Counted from the first letter of the stretch, positions 23,419-33,941 are shown. The stretch is 64,000 nucleotides of DNA from Ciceribacter sp. L1K22 (GCF_017599385.1 NZ_JAGFPK010000001.1:3603436-3667435); one strand, 5' to 3'. The notes: generated by a model from the sequence alone, not told the origin. Made by a program: numbers and translations.

Positions 23419-26108
23419 TTGACGTCACCCCTCGTTTCATTGCCTGCGGGAAAGTGCATGACGATCCGCGTGCCTCTCTTTTTCAAGGCCGGGCTCTCCG
23501 CATGGATCCTGCCGCCCATGGACTCGACGAAGCCTCGGGCGATGGAAAGGCCGAGCCCCGTTCCCGGCGCGCGCCCGTCCGGCTTTCCCCTGCGATAGAA
23601 TTTTTCAAAGATACGGTCCAGATCCTCTGGCGGAATGCCCTTGCCCTGATCGGTCACTGAGATCAGCACGTCCTTGCCGTCCCGACGGGCATAGACATTG
23701 ATCGGCTCGTCGCCACCGTACTTCACGGCATTGTCCAGAAGGTTGAACAGGACCTGGCCGATCAGCACGCTGTCGCCACGGATCAGGGGGAGGTCGGCGG
23801 CGATGCCCGTTTCGACGATCCGTCCCGGAGCATGCTTGCGGGTGCGCTCGACGGCGGACTGCACGACGTCGGCGACATCCACCCAGTCCTGTTTCGGCTT
23901 TAGCGTCCCGGCCTCGATGCGTGTCATGTCGAGCAGGTTGGCGACAAAGCGGCTCATGCGGCCGCTTTCCTCCTCGATCGACTGCAACAGATCGTCGCGG
24001 TTTTCCGGCGTCATGCGCTCCCCGAGCTGGCGCAGACCTGTGACGGCACCAGTGATCGTCGCGAGCGGCGTGCGCAGATCATGGGAAATGGAGGAGAGCA
24101 GCGCTTCACGATAGCGTTCGCCCTCCAGCCGCGCGGCCTGTTCGACCGTCTCGTCGGCGAGGCGTGCGCGATCAAGGGCAATCGCCGTCTGGTCGAGAAT
24201 GGCAGTCAGAGAGCGCTCGGCATTGAGGTCCAGTCGCTCGCCGGGATGCTCAATGCCGCAGACGCCCACGATGCCGTGCGGCCCGAGCAGCGGGCGAAAC
24301 TCGAAACGGCTGTTGGGCAGCGTGCCGGTGCCGTGGCCGGCCGGTTCCCGCTTGTCATGGGTCCAGCGCGCCGCCGTCAGGTCGGTGACGTCGAGTTCGG
24401 TGTCGGGCGGCCAGGCGGCGGCAACCGCGAGATCGCCCTTGCGCGGCAGGAGCAGCACGACCCTGCGCTTCAGGCTTGCCTGCAACTGCGAAACCGCCAG
24501 CCAGATCGCGTCCTCGCCCTTGGCGGTGCTCGCAAGCTTTCGGGAGAAGTCATAGAGCGATTGCAATGCCGTCGCGCGGATGCGCGCAACGGCGGCCTGT
24601 TCGCGGATCCGCGAGGCAAGCCCCCCTGCGATGATGGCAACGGCCAGAAAGACGAAGAGCGCGAAGACCTCGTGCGGCGCGGCGATGGTGAAGGTGTGGC
24701 GCGGATCAATGAAGAAGAAGTTGTAAGCGAGCGCCGACAGGAGTGCTGCCAGGAAGGCTGAAGCGTAACCGCCCACCACCGAGGCGCCGAGCACGGCCAG
24801 CAGGAAGAGCAGCGAGATGTTCGGCAAATCGACGAAGAGGTCGATGCCTTTCCCGATCAGGGCAGTCAGGGTGACAAAGCCAAGCGCCGAGAGCGCCGAC
24901 TGCCTCAGGGACGAGGCTTTCGGCATGGTGAAGGGCGCGCGGTGGGTCTCAGGGGCGGTGCCGTCCGGGGTCACGATGTGGATGCCAAGGCCGGACGCGC
25001 TGCGTGAGAGAGCATCCGGAAGAGAGCGGCTGACGAGCTTTTGCCAAGGTTTCCGCTTACGGGTGCCGATCACGATCTGGGTCACATGCTCGCGACGGGC
25101 GAGCTTCAGGATCTCCTCGACAAAGTCATTGCCGATGATCCGCCGCGTTTCAGCCCCAAGTTGTTCGGCAAGGCGGAAGAGGGTTTCGATGCGCTGCAGG
25201 CGCTCGGGCGTCTCGACCTCCCGGTCGGCCCGCTCGATCGAGACGACGAGCCAGGGCGCATTGAGCCCGGAGGCGAGCCGGCTTGCCACCCGCACGACCT
25301 TTTCCGAGAGGGCGTCCGATCCGACACAGACCAGGAGCCGCTCGCCGGTCGCCCAGGGGCCGTCGATCGCGTTCTGCTTCAGATAATCGACCATCTGGTC
25401 GTCGACGCGATCCGCCGTGCGGCGCAGCGCCAGTTCGCGCAACGCCGTCAGATTGCCGAGACGGAAGAAGCGGTCAACGGCGCGGCTCGCGCTTTCGGGC
25501 AGGTAGACCTTACCCTCCTTCAGCCGTTCGATCAGTTCCGAGGGCGAGAGGTCGACGAGCAGCACGTCGTCGGCCCGTTTCAACACCACGTCGGGCACGC
25601 GCTCGCGCACGGTGACGCCGGTGATCTGGGCGACCAGATCGGCCAGGCTTTCGAGATGCTGGATGTTGAGTGCCGTCCAGACGTCGATGCCGGCCGCAAT
25701 CAGCTCCTCGATGTCCTGGTAGCGCTTGGGATGGCGGCTATCCTCCGGATTCGTGTGAGCGAGTTCATCGACGATGACGATGCGAGGGCGCCTCTCGAGC
25801 GCCGCATCGAGATCGAACTCCTCTAGCATGCGCCCGCGATGGGCCACCCGCCGGCGGGGCAGGATTTCCAGCCCCTCCAGCAGTGCCGCCGTCTCGCTTC
25901 GCCCATGGGTTTCGACCAGCCCCACCACGACATCGAGCCCGTCCGCCTTGAGGCGTCGGGCACGCGACAGCATCGCATAGGTCTTGCCGACCCCCGGGGC
26001 TGCGCCCAGGAAGACGGTCAGCTTGCCCCGGCGGTCTTTCTCCGCCAGGGCAAGCAGGGCATCGGGATCGGGACGTCTTTCGTCCCTGCGGTCGTCGTCC
26101 GCCATCAA
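23415..26108 (-). CDS. kdpD: KDP sensor histidine kinase KdpD
   Basis: An 897-residue sensor. The KdpD N-terminal domain has Walker A GAAPGVGKT at residues 35-43 and DELAHTNPEDSRHPKRYQDI; a universal-stress-like domain follows (LLVCVGSDALSEKVVRVASRLA, VTQIVIGTRKRKPW). Four membrane helices lie near residues 400-500, then a GAF-like region, the HisKA box SSISHDLRTPL with His676, and the ATPase boxes NLLDNAVKYGG and GTGLGLSIARG. It senses potassium limitation and turgor-related signals. Lies between kdpC (4-base gap) and kdpE. Confidence 0.95.
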   Translation of the reverse strand: MMADDDRRDERRPDPDALLALAEKDRRGKLTVFLGAAPGVGKTYAMLSRARRLKADGLDVVVGLVETHGRSETAALLEGLEILPRRRVAHRGRMLEEFDLDAALERRPRIVIVDELAHTNPEDSRHPKRYQDIEELIAAGIDVWTALNIQHLESLADLVAQITGVTVRERVPDVVLKRADDVLLVDLSPSELIERLKEGKVYLPESASRAVDRFFRLGNLTALRELALRRTADRVDDQMVDYLKQNAIDGPWATGERLLVCVGSDALSEKVVRVASRLASGLNAPWLVVSIERADREVETPERLQRIETLFRLAEQLGAETRRIIGNDFVEEILKLARREHVTQIVIGTRKRKPWQKLVSRSLPDALSRSASGLGIHIVTPDGTAPETHRAPFTMPKASSLRQSALSALGFVTLTALIGKGIDLFVDLPNISLLFLLAVLGASVVGGYASAFLAALLSALAYNFFFIDPRHTFTIAAPHEVFALFVFLAVAIIAGGLASRIREQAAVARIRATALQSLYDFSRKLASTAKGEDAIWLAVSQLQASLKRRVVLLLPRKGDLAVAAAWPPDTELDVTDLTAARWTHDKREPAGHGTGTLPNSRFEFRPLLGPHGIVGVCGIEHPGERLDLNAERSLTAILDQTAIALDRARLADETVEQAARLEGERYREALLSSISHDLRTPLATITGAVTGLRQLGERMTPENRDDLLQSIEEESGRMSRFVANLLDMTRIEAGTLKPKQDWVDVADVVQSAVERTRKHAPGRIVETGIAADLPLIRGDSVLIGQVLFNLLDNAVKYGGDEPINVYARRDGKDVLISVTDQGKGIPPEDLDRIFEKFYRRGKPDGRAPGTGLGLSIARGFVESMGGRIHAESPALKKRGTRIVMHFPAGNETRGDVK

Positions 26109-26112
26109 GTTC

Positions 26113-26682
26113 TCATTTGTTCAGGGCATCAAGCGCCAGATTGAGCTCTAGCACATTGACCCTTGCTTCGCCGATAACGCCGAAGTCCGGCTTTTCGATC
26201 AACCGGCCGACCAGATCGGCGACTTCCGTGGGCTGGAGCCCCCTCGCCTGTGCGACACGATCAACTTGCGCCTCGGCAAAGGCGGGCGAGACATGCGGGT
26301 CGAGGCCGGAGCCCGAGGTTGTCACGGCATCGCCGGGGACAGGTGCCACAAGCCCGGTTGCCTTCAGTCGGTCGATGTCGGCCACCACCCGATCCTTGAG
26401 CTTGACCGAGGTCGTGCCGAGGTTCGAGCCGGACGAGGCTGAAGCGTTGTAGGGGTCCGGGCCGGTTGCCGAAGGACGCGGCCAGAAGTAGCGGTCCGAG
26501 GTGAAGGCCTGCCCGATCAGGGCCGAACCGATGACCTTGCCGTCGCGCTCGATCAGGCTGCCATTGGCCTTCAAAGGCATGATGGCCTGGGCGATGCCGG
26601 TAACACCAAGTGGAAAGGCGAGCCCTGTCAAGGCGGTTAGAGCGACAACGAGGGTGAGTGCGGATCTGATTTGGTTGAACAT
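26113..26682 (-). CDS. kdpC: Potassium-transporting ATPase subunit KdpC
   Basis: A 189-residue single-pass protein. N-terminal membrane helix (LVVALTALTGLAFPLGVTGIAQ), then the family motifs GSALIGQAFTSDRYFWPRPSAT, GLDPHVSPAFAEAQVDRVAQARG and NVLELNLALDAL. KdpC stabilises the KdpAB complex and helps ATP binding. Two bases separate it from kdpB and four from kdpD. Confidence 0.95.
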   Translation of the reverse strand: MFNQIRSALTLVVALTALTGLAFPLGVTGIAQAIMPLKANGSLIERDGKVIGSALIGQAFTSDRYFWPRPSATGPDPYNASASSGSNLGTTSVKLKDRVVADIDRLKATGLVAPVPGDAVTTSGSGLDPHVSPAFAEAQVDRVAQARGLQPTEVADLVGRLIEKPDFGVIGEARVNVLELNLALDALNK

Positions 26683-26684
26683 GA

Positions 26685-28721
26685 TTACACCAGGTGAAGA
26701 GCGCTAACGGCGATGTCGATGACCTTGATCCCTGCGAAGGGAAGGATGAGCCCGCCGACGCCGTAGACCAGCAGGTTGCGGCGCAGGAGTGCCGCTGCAC
26801 CGGACGGACGGTAAGCCACGCCTTTCAAGGCCAGCGGGATGAGTGCGACGATGATCAGCGCGTTGAAGATGACGGCCGAGAGGATGGCCGATTGCGGTGA
26901 GGCAAGGCCCATGATGTTGAGGGCTTCGAGCGCGGGATAGGTCGCAACAAACAGCGCCGGGATGATGGCGAAGTATTTGGCCACGTCATTGGCGATCGAG
27001 AAGGTCGTGAGCGAGCCGCGCGTCATCAGGAGCTGCTTGCCGATCTCGACGATCTCGATGAGCTTGGTCGGGCTTGAATCGAGGTCGACCATATTGGCGG
27101 CTTCGCGGGCGGCCTGGGTGCCGGTCTGCATGGCGACCCCGACATCGGCCTGGGCAAGCGCCGGTGCATCATTGGTGCCATCGCCGCACATGGCGATCAG
27201 GCGGCCGCCCTGCTGTTCCCGACGGATATAGGCGAGCTTGTCTTCCGGGGTTGCCTGGGCAAGGAAATCGTCGACGCCGGCTTCCGAAGCAATGGCGGCT
27301 GCGGTGACCGGGTTGTCGCCGGTCACCATGACGGTGCGGATGCCCATGGCGCGGAGCGCCGCAAAGCGTTCCTTGATACCGGGCTTGACCACGTCCTTCA
27401 AATGGATGACGCCGAGCAGGCGGTCTCCATCGGCAACGCCGAGCGGCGTGCCGCCGGTGCGGGCGACCTGATCGACGGCCCGGCGGAAATCGGCGGACGC
27501 ATCCTGTTCGTTGAGACCGGCAAACTTCAAGACCGCGTCGACGGCCCCCTTGCGCAGGCGGCGCTGACCGATATCGACACCGGAGAGGCGGGTTTCCGCG
27601 GTGAACCCAATCACGGCATCGAACTCGACCTTGGGCATGGGAACACCGAACTCGCCGGTGGCGAGCGCCACGACCGAGCGTCCCTCGGGCGTTTCGTCGG
27701 ACAGCGAGGCGATGAGCGCAGCTTCTGCGAGTTCGGCTGGTGTCACGCCTGGAGCGGCCAGAAAGTCGCCGGCCATGCGGTTGCCGAAGGTGATCGTGCC
27801 CGTCTTGTCGAGAAGCAGCGTGTCGACGTCGCCGGCAGCTTCGACCGCGCGGCCTGACGTAGCGATGACGTTGAAGCGGACCAGGCGGTCCATCCCCGCG
27901 ATGCCGATGGCCGAGAGAAGGCCGCCGATCGTGGTCGGGATCAGGGTCACCAGCAGCGCTGCCAGCACCGTGACCGAGAGCACCGTGCCAGAATAGCCGG
28001 CAAGGCCCCAGATGGCGACGCAGACGAACAGGAAGATCAAGGTCAGGCCCGACAGCAGGATCGAGAGCGCGATCTCGTTCGGCGTCTTCTGGCGCTGGGC
28101 GCCTTCGATTAGCGCGATCATGCGATCGACGAAGGAGGAACCGGGCTGGACGGTGATCCTAATCTTGATCTCGTCGGAGAGCACCTGCGTGCCGCCCGTC
28201 ACGGCCGAACGGTCGCCACCGGATTCGCGGATGACGGGGGCGGATTCACCGGTGATGGCGCTTTCGTTAACCGAGGCGACACCTTCGATCACTTCGCCGT
28301 CGCCGGGGATGAGTTCGCCGGCAGCCACGAGCACGATATCGCCGACCTTGAGGCTGGAGGCCGGAATGGTTTCGATCTCCCCGCCTGCGCCGAGCCGGCG
28401 GGCGACCAGTTCGGACTTGGTCTTCTTCAGACTGTCGGCCTGGGCGCGGCCCCGGCCCTCGGCCACGGCTTCGGCGAAGGTGGCAAAGAGCACGGTGAAC
28501 CAGAGCCAGGCGGCGATCTGGCCGGAGAAGCCCGCGCCGCCGGACTGGCTGACGAGATCGCGGACGAAGAGGATCGTGACGACGACGGCGACGATCTCGG
28601 TTACGAAGATGACCGGGTTGCGCAACAGCTTGCGCGGATCGAGCTTGACGACGGCATCGCGCATCGCCGGAAACAGGATCGCGGGATCGAGAAGACCGGA
28701 GGCTTTTTGGTCTTTTGACAT
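26685..28721 (-). CDS. kdpB: Potassium-transporting P-type ATPase subunit KdpB
   Basis: A 678-residue P-type ATPase. Phosphorylation site DKTGTIT with Asp305, actuator ITGES near residue 157 and hinge [19 protein letters not shown] are intact; membrane helices flank them. KdpB hydrolyses ATP to drive potassium through KdpA. Length and motif order are standard. Ten bases separate it from kdpA. Confidence 0.96.
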   Translation of the reverse strand: MSKDQKASGLLDPAILFPAMRDAVVKLDPRKLLRNPVIFVTEIVAVVVTILFVRDLVSQSGGAGFSGQIAAWLWFTVLFATFAEAVAEGRGRAQADSLKKTKSELVARRLGAGGEIETIPASSLKVGDIVLVAAGELIPGDGEVIEGVASVNESAITGESAPVIRESGGDRSAVTGGTQVLSDEIKIRITVQPGSSFVDRMIALIEGAQRQKTPNEIALSILLSGLTLIFLFVCVAIWGLAGYSGTVLSVTVLAALLVTLIPTTIGGLLSAIGIAGMDRLVRFNVIATSGRAVEAAGDVDTLLLDKTGTITFGNRMAGDFLAAPGVTPAELAEAALIASLSDETPEGRSVVALATGEFGVPMPKVEFDAVIGFTAETRLSGVDIGQRRLRKGAVDAVLKFAGLNEQDASADFRRAVDQVARTGGTPLGVADGDRLLGVIHLKDVVKPGIKERFAALRAMGIRTVMVTGDNPVTAAAIASEAGVDDFLAQATPEDKLAYIRREQQGGRLIAMCGDGTNDAPALAQADVGVAMQTGTQAAREAANMVDLDSSPTKLIEIVEIGKQLLMTRGSLTTFSIANDVAKYFAIIPALFVATYPALEALNIMGLASPQSAILSAVIFNALIIVALIPLALKGVAYRPSGAAALLRRNLLVYGVGGLILPFAGIKVIDIAVSALHLV

Positions 28722-28731
28722 GATGGGTCCT

Positions 28732-30441
28732 TTAGAAGGTCTGGCCGGCGAGCATGGCGAAGTGTTCGACGATGGGGCCGAGCACCAGCGCGGGCAGAAA
28801 CTGCAGGCCGCCGAGAATGAGGATGATGCCGATCAGCAGGCCGACGAAGAGCGGGCCGTCTGTCGGGAAGGTGCCGGCGGAGGCAGGCGATTTCACCTTG
28901 GCGGCGAGCGATCCGGCGATCGCCATCACCGGCACGATATAGGCGAAGCGGCCGAGCAGCATCGCGATCCCGAGCGTGGTGTTGTACCAGAGCGTATTGC
29001 CGGTGAGGCCGCCGAAGGCAGAGCCGTTGTTGCCGGCTGCCGACGTGTAGGCGTAGAGGATTTCGGAGAGACCGTGCGGACCCGCGGTCCCGACGCTTGC
29101 CACAGCGAAGGGGAGCATGGCGGAGACCGAGGTGAAGCCGAGGATCACCAGCGGCAGGATGAGCACGGCGAGCATGGCGAACTTCATCTCGCGACCCTCG
29201 ATCTTCTTTCCGAGGAATTCCGGCGTGCGGCCGACCATCAGGCCCGCGACAAAGACGGATAGAATTGCGAAGACCAGCATGCCGTAGAGACCGGAGCCCA
29301 CGCCGCCCGGCAGCACTTCCCCGAGCTGCATCAGGAACATCGGAACGAGACCACCAAGGCCGGTGAGCGAGCCGTGCATGCCGTTGACGCCACCGTCCGA
29401 GAGGCCCGTCGTGACAGCCGCATAAAGCGCGGTCATCGCCTGGCCGAAGCGGACTTCCTTGCCTTCCATATTGCCGAGCGCCGGATCGACGCCAATCGCG
29501 GTCAGGATGGTATTGCCCTGGGCTTCGGCCCAATAGGTCACGGCCACGCCTGCGATGAGCAGGACCGCCATGGCCGAGATCAGCGCCCAGCCCTGCCGGC
29601 GGTTTCCGACCATCTGGCCGAAAGTGTAGACGAGTGACGCCGAGATCGAGAGCATGGCGAAGATGTTGAGGTAGTTCGACCAGGCCGTCGGGTTTTCGAA
29701 AGGATGGGCCGCGTTGACGTTGAAGAAGCCGCCGCCATTGGTGCCAAGCTGCTTGATCGCTTCCTGGGACGCAACGGGGCCGAGCGAAATCACCTGATTG
29801 GCGCCTTCGAGGGTCGTGGCGGTCACGGAACCCTGGAGCGTCTGCGGTAGACCGAGTGCGACGAAGGCAAGCGCGACGACGATCGCCATCGGCAGGAGCA
29901 CGTAAAGGGTTGCCCTGGTCGCATCGACCCAGAAATTGCCGAGCGTCGAAACCTTCGAGCGGGCAAGCGCACGCGTGACGGCGACGGCAAGTGCCATGCC
30001 GGTGGCAGCGGACAGGAAATTCTGCACCGTCAGCCCCGCCATCTGGCTGAAATGGCTAAGCGTGGTTTCGCCGCCATAGTTCTGCCAGTTGGTGTTCGTG
30101 ACGAAGGAGACGGCCGTGTTGAAGGCGAGATCCGACGGCATCCCGGCAAAGCCCTGCGGATTGAGCGGCAGATAGGCCTGCAGCCGCAGCATGGCATAGA
30201 GCGCCAGGAAGCCGGCGAGCGAAAAGGCAAGCATGGCAAGCGTGTAGCCGAGCCAGCTCTGCTCCTTCTCAGGGGTGACGCCGCTCACGCGGTAGAGGTC
30301 ACGCTCGACGCGGCCGAGAATAGGCGAGAGAAAGGTCCGCTCACCGGAAAACACCCGGGCCATGTAGAGACCGAGTGGCTTGATGGCGATGAGAACGGCA
30401 AGGAAGAGAAGGCTGATCTGCAGCCATCCGACGGTTGTCAT
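28732..30441 (-). CDS. kdpA: Potassium-transporting ATPase channel subunit KdpA
   Basis: A 569-residue membrane protein of the potassium-channel superfamily. Selectivity-filter-like segments are visible, for example [43 protein letters not shown] and [14 protein letters not shown] 30441 is preferred over the open frame from 30474 because GGAG lies just upstream and the protein then starts [14 protein letters not shown]; the longer form would overlap kdpF. High-affinity potassium uptake in the inner membrane. Confidence 0.95.
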   Translation of the reverse strand: MTTVGWLQISLLFLAVLIAIKPLGLYMARVFSGERTFLSPILGRVERDLYRVSGVTPEKEQSWLGYTLAMLAFSLAGFLALYAMLRLQAYLPLNPQGFAGMPSDLAFNTAVSFVTNTNWQNYGGETTLSHFSQMAGLTVQNFLSAATGMALAVAVTRALARSKVSTLGNFWVDATRATLYVLLPMAIVVALAFVALGLPQTLQGSVTATTLEGANQVISLGPVASQEAIKQLGTNGGGFFNVNAAHPFENPTAWSNYLNIFAMLSISASLVYTFGQMVGNRRQGWALISAMAVLLIAGVAVTYWAEAQGNTILTAIGVDPALGNMEGKEVRFGQAMTALYAAVTTGLSDGGVNGMHGSLTGLGGLVPMFLMQLGEVLPGGVGSGLYGMLVFAILSVFVAGLMVGRTPEFLGKKIEGREMKFAMLAVLILPLVILGFTSVSAMLPFAVASVGTAGPHGLSEILYAYTSAAGNNGSAFGGLTGNTLWYNTTLGIAMLLGRFAYIVPVMAIAGSLAAKVKSPASAGTFPTDGPLFVGLLIGIILILGGLQFLPALVLGPIVEHFAMLAGQTF

Positions 30442-30455
30442 GGAACTGCTCCAGA

Positions 30456-30542
30456 TCAGAAACGCTCGGGACACAAAAGCGTCACGACGAGATAGGCGCC
30501 GAGGGCCAGCGCGACGAAAAGGCCGAAGAGAGGTTCAAGCAT
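30456..30542 (-). CDS. kdpF: KdpF small subunit
   Basis: A 28-residue hydrophobic peptide ([20 protein letters not shown], ending TLLCPERF) directly upstream of kdpA, with a 14-base gap. Size and the single helix followed by a short polar tail match KdpF, which stabilises the KdpABC complex. GGAGGG lies upstream of its start. Too short for ordinary ORF calling. Confidence 0.85.
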   Translation of the reverse strand: MLEPLFGLFVALALGAYLVVTLLCPERF

Positions 30543-30555
30543 CTGCAACCCTCCC

Positions 30556-30639
30556 TCAAAGCCGGTCGAGTGCGCGGGCGTAAACCGCCAGCACAAGAAG
30601 CGTGCTGGCGCCGAGCGCGATGAAGATGAAGTCGGACAT
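30556..30639 (-). CDS. Small membrane peptide upstream of kdpF
   Basis: A 27-residue frame (MSDFIFIALGASTLLVLAVY, ending ARALDRL) with AGGAGA at good spacing before its ATG, 13 bases before kdpF. It is one hydrophobic helix with a basic tail, like KdpF but different in sequence. Ribosome site, size and position support a real gene, probably a second small component or regulator of the Kdp complex. Function is inference. It is the first cistron of the kdp operon. Confidence 0.7.
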   Translation of the reverse strand: MSDFIFIALGASTLLVLAVYARALDRL

Positions 30640-31241
30640 ATGCCGTGTCTCCTGTTGGTACACGGACAGGATTAAGGGCACCCCGCGTCAGGCTTCGATT
30701 GGGAAGAGCGGTGGGCGGAGTAAAGAAAAGATAAGGATGGATCAGCAGGGCTAGCTGGAGATCCATGACCGCTGGTGCTCAGAGCACAGGGCAGTCCACT
30801 GTCCCTGCGAGCGAGATGTCCGCTATTGAGTACTTCAGGTGGTGCCCTCTAGGTCCGACATGAAGGCGCCACGCTGCCCTCCGGCATCTGGCTACTATGA
30901 TCGGTTTGGGCCGAATGCGGTCTCCACTTTCGGTCTGCGCCACGAGCGGTCATCGGCAAATGTAAAGTGCCGATCACAGGCTGTTCAGAAAGTCGGCGAC
31001 GTCAGATCGGCTCGTCAGCCTATATTGTTGCTCGGGTGTTGCTCGTAGAACCGGGGGGCGCGCCTCAAAGGAGTTCAGGTGGTTCTTTCGGAGACGGTAG
31101 CCACGAGAGCCGGTGGTCTCTCTCGCGCCAGAAGCGGTCACGGATGCCTAAGCAATCGGGCCTCGCCGCGATCAGGTTCGCTGCGACAGATTTCAACCTA
31201 AACCCCACGTGCATCCTTCAAAGTTTAGGCTAGTCTCACCA
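30640..31241. other. Region upstream of the kdp operon, no gene seen
   Basis: About 600 bases. The part near 30650-30740 must contain the kdp promoter: reading leftward it has a T-rich stretch (CTTATCTTTTCTTTAC) that could hold a KdpE site, then TGACGC and TTAATC at promoter-like spacing. The rest (30780-31240) has only short overlapping frames with no recognisable domain. Confidence 0.4.
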
Positions 31242-31342
31242 ATACCGAGGGGTGCCCCGCCAAAGGGCTGAGATACTGTTGTGCGAAAGCCGCGCAGTGA
31301 CCTTTTGAACCTGATCCGGATCATGCCGGCGAAGGGCGGCAT
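31242..31342 (+). ncRNA. TPP (thiamine pyrophosphate) riboswitch
   Basis: All conserved THI-box elements are present in order: GGGGTGCC (31249-31256), GGCTGAGA (31266-31273), ACC then TGAACCTGATC (31306-31316) and ATGCCGGCGAAGG (31323-31335). ATACC (31242-31246) can pair with GGCAT (31338-31342) as a P1 stem with one mismatch. TPP riboswitches normally control thiamine synthesis or transport genes, but none follows; the next coding sequence is a cytochrome c fragment. It is probably an orphaned regulator. Confidence 0.85.
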
Positions 31343-31862
31343 GCCGGCCTGGGAGGGCCGGCTCAGCCGGGCCGAGATGCTCGATCTGACCGCCTTCGTC
31401 GAAGCGCTCCCGACGCTGACGCCCGCGGACTATCGCAGATGGACAGGAGAGCCTGAAGCCGCGCCCCGCCAGGATGGTGCCGGCGAGACATTCACCATCG
31501 GCGACACTTCCGCAGCAGATGCGGAGCGTGGCCGGCTGCTGATGAGGCTGCATGCCTGCCGGAGCTGCCACGAAATTCCGGGGCTGGTCGGAGCGGACGT
31601 GCATGTCGGTCCTGATCTGAGCGAGGCGGGCAGCCGCCGCTACATCGCCGGCGTGCTGAAGAACACACCCCAGAACATGGTGCGGTGGATCACCGATCCG
31701 CCCGCGGTCGATCCGCTGACGGCCATGCCCGACCTCGGCGTCACGCCGGCACAAGCCGCCGACATGGCCGCCTACCTCTACCAACTGGCACCCCCGCCGA
31801 ACTCTCGCGCTGGGAAAGACGAGCGGGATCAGGGACAAGAGGTCGAAGACCGCGGGCGATGA
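31335..31862 (+). pseudogene. 5'-truncated cytochrome c gene
   Basis: About 175 residues of cytochrome c-like sequence. It starts abruptly in the middle of a domain (GGMPAWEGRLSRAEMLDLTAFVEALP, the C-terminal Met-ligand part of one haem domain). It continues with a complete class I domain: haem site CRSCH and axial Met in LTAMPDLGVTP, then AADMAAYLYQL. There is no signal peptide, which c-type cytochromes need, and the frame runs back into the riboswitch (a GTG at 31281). The gene has lost its 5' part at the riboswitch junction. Its original role was probably periplasmic electron transfer. Confidence 0.7.
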
Positions 31863-31886
31863 GGCAGGTTAGATGGAGCAGGAACC

Positions 31887-33128
31887 ATGGAACAGCTTGA
31901 TATCGCGCTCGTCTGCGTCGGTCTGACCGTCATCCTGGTCGGCCTCCTGTCTGCTGCGATGAAGAAGAGCCTTCTCCAGGAGCCGATGATTGCCGTGTTC
32001 GTGGGGATCGCGGTGGGGCCCTTCGGCCTCGGCTGGCTCGACATCGGTCGCTGGGGCGAAGAAACCGCCGTTCTGGAACAGGCTGCCCGGCTGACGCTCG
32101 CCATCGGTCTCATGGGCGTGGCGCTGCGCATCGACAAGAAGAGCGGTCAGAACCTCTGGCGACCGGTGACGGTCCTGCTTACCCTTGCCATGCTCGGCAT
32201 GTGGCTGATATCCGCAGCTCTCGTAGCCTGGTGTCTCGCTGTGCCTTTCTGGCTCGCCCTGCTCATCGCCGCTGTCGTGACACCGACGGACCCGGTGGTC
32301 GCAAGCTCCATCGTTTCCGGCCCATTTGCCATTAAGCATCTGCCCCTTCGCGTCAGGGACGCGATCTCGCTGGAATCAGGAGCAAATGACGGGCTCGCCT
32401 ACATCTTCGTCATGCTGCCGATGCTCATGCTGCAACATCCAGTCTCAGAGGCATGGGAGAGGTGGCTGGTGCATTCCTTGGTGATTGGCGTCGTGTCGGC
32501 GGCAATCATCGGTATCGTCATTGGTTACGCGGCGGCCAAGGCGATCGCCTATGCAGAACAGCGCGGCTTGGTCGAACAGCAATCGCTGCTGGGCTACACG
32601 GTCGCCTTCTCGCTCGTCACCCTGGGCGCTGCCGAACTTATGGGTGCGGATGCTCTGCTTTCTGTCTTCCTCTCGGGTTTCGTCTTCAACCTGGCGACCG
32701 ACCGACAGGACAAGCAGAACGAGGAGAACATCCAAGAGGCCGTGGCGAAGCTCTTCACGCTCCCGATGTTCGTCATCTTCGGCATCGCGCTGCCGATCGG
32801 CGCGTGGCTGGACCTCGGTTGGCCGCTGCTGATCGCAGCGATTTACATTCTCCTGCTGCGCCGTCCGCCGGTCTTGCTTATATTTTACCCGCTCTTGCGC
32901 AGGCCGCTAAAGGGAATGGATATCGCCTATATCGGATGGTTCGGCCCAATCGGCGTCGCTGCGATTTACTATGCGAGCCTTGCAAGATCACAACTGCATG
33001 ACCCCCTGGTCTGGTACGCCGCAAGCGCGATTATCTTCGCCTCGATCATGTTACACGGTATGACCGCGGCGCCGTTTACCCGGGGGTATGCTCGCCATAG
33101 ATTCCGGCGTGGTGACCTGCTCCCCTGA
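31887..33128 (+). CDS. Cation:proton antiporter (CPA1/NhaP-like)
   Basis: A 413-residue protein with about 12 hydrophobic helices. AAVVTPTDPVVASSIVSGPFA and ISLESGANDGLAYIFVMLPMLML contain the acidic residues (TPTDP and ESGANDG) used for cation/proton exchange in CPA1 antiporters. Starts at ATG 31887 after AGCAGGAACC. It should expel Na+ or K+ in exchange for protons across the inner membrane. The nearby kdp operon makes ion homeostasis a common theme of this part of the window. Confidence 0.87.
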   Translation: MEQLDIALVCVGLTVILVGLLSAAMKKSLLQEPMIAVFVGIAVGPFGLGWLDIGRWGEETAVLEQAARLTLAIGLMGVALRIDKKSGQNLWRPVTVLLTLAMLGMWLISAALVAWCLAVPFWLALLIAAVVTPTDPVVASSIVSGPFAIKHLPLRVRDAISLESGANDGLAYIFVMLPMLMLQHPVSEAWERWLVHSLVIGVVSAAIIGIVIGYAAAKAIAYAEQRGLVEQQSLLGYTVAFSLVTLGAAELMGADALLSVFLSGFVFNLATDRQDKQNEENIQEAVAKLFTLPMFVIFGIALPIGAWLDLGWPLLIAAIYILLLRRPPVLLIFYPLLRRPLKGMDIAYIGWFGPIGVAAIYYASLARSQLHDPLVWYAASAIIFASIMLHGMTAAPFTRGYARHRFRRGDLLP

Positions 33129-33178
33129 GATGTTTTCAATTTTTGGGTTAGCCTCTTCCTCAACGAAGGAGACGGGCA

Positions 33179-33830
33179 ATGGAGCGATCACGGTTCTCCG
33201 AAGAACAAATCATCGGAATATTGAAGGAGCATCGGACCGGGAAGCCGGCGGGCGATCTGTGCCGCAAGCAATGCTTCAGCGATTCGACCTATTACAGGTG
33301 CCGCAAATAGTCGGCGGCATGGAAGTGTCGGAAGCCAGTCGGCTGGAGGCGCTGGAAGAAAAGAACCCGAAGCTGAAGCAGCTTCCGGCGGAGCAGATGA
33401 TGGATGTCGCCGAACTCCGCGAGATGCTCGGAAGAAACTTCTGGCTCCCGGTTCGAGGAGAAATGCCGTGAACTGGGCTATTGAAGCGAAGAGCTACTCA
33501 CAGCGCAGATCCATCTGCACAGATGGCATAGTACCACGTGTCTATCCGCCATAGGTCGTCAGCGACAATGGCACCGAGCTAGATCGACCGCCATGTCACC
33601 TGGCTACAAGGTTGGGGTGAATGGCAATACATCGCCTCGGGCAGATCCAAGCATGATGGCGTCGTGGAATTGTTCAACGGTCGACTGCGTGAAGACCGTC
33701 TCAACGAACATCTGTTCCGCAGCTACCGGCAGCGCGGGAGATCATCGAGGAATGGCGCATCGACTGCAATCCGCACCCCAACACGAGCCTTGGCAGGTTG
33801 CACCAAATCAGTTTGCTACCCGGTCCAAGA
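33179..33830 (+). mobile_element. Decayed IS3-family insertion sequence (orfA/orfB remnants)
   Basis: OrfA begins at 33179 (MERSRFSEEQIIGILKEHRTGKPAGDLCRKQCFSDSTYY). A frameshift with a stop at about 33308 is followed, in another frame, by the leucine-zipper part (GGMEVSEASRLEALEEKN, LPAEQMMDVAELREMLG). OrfB is fragmentary: VSDNGTEL near 33555, a FNGRLREDRLNE-like piece near 33675 and EIIEEWRIDCNPHPNTSLG near 33745. Several stops and frameshifts show it cannot encode active transposase. Terminal repeats could not be identified. It lies between the antiporter and the sugar-acid operon. Confidence 0.75.
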
Positions 33831-33941
33831 GTTTGCTTGGAGACCGGTGTGGCTTCTCCAGCAGGCCTACTTTTCATAGGTTTTGGAAATCGCGGGTCTA
33901 TGCGGCGACCAAAGGACCTAATGAAGGTCAATGAGCGATCA

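Noticed and set aside
28012..29262. Long plus-strand frame (416 residues) opposite kdpB/kdpA
   Set aside because: It is antisense to strongly supported kdp genes, has no domain and is low-complexity, as expected from high-GC codon bias.
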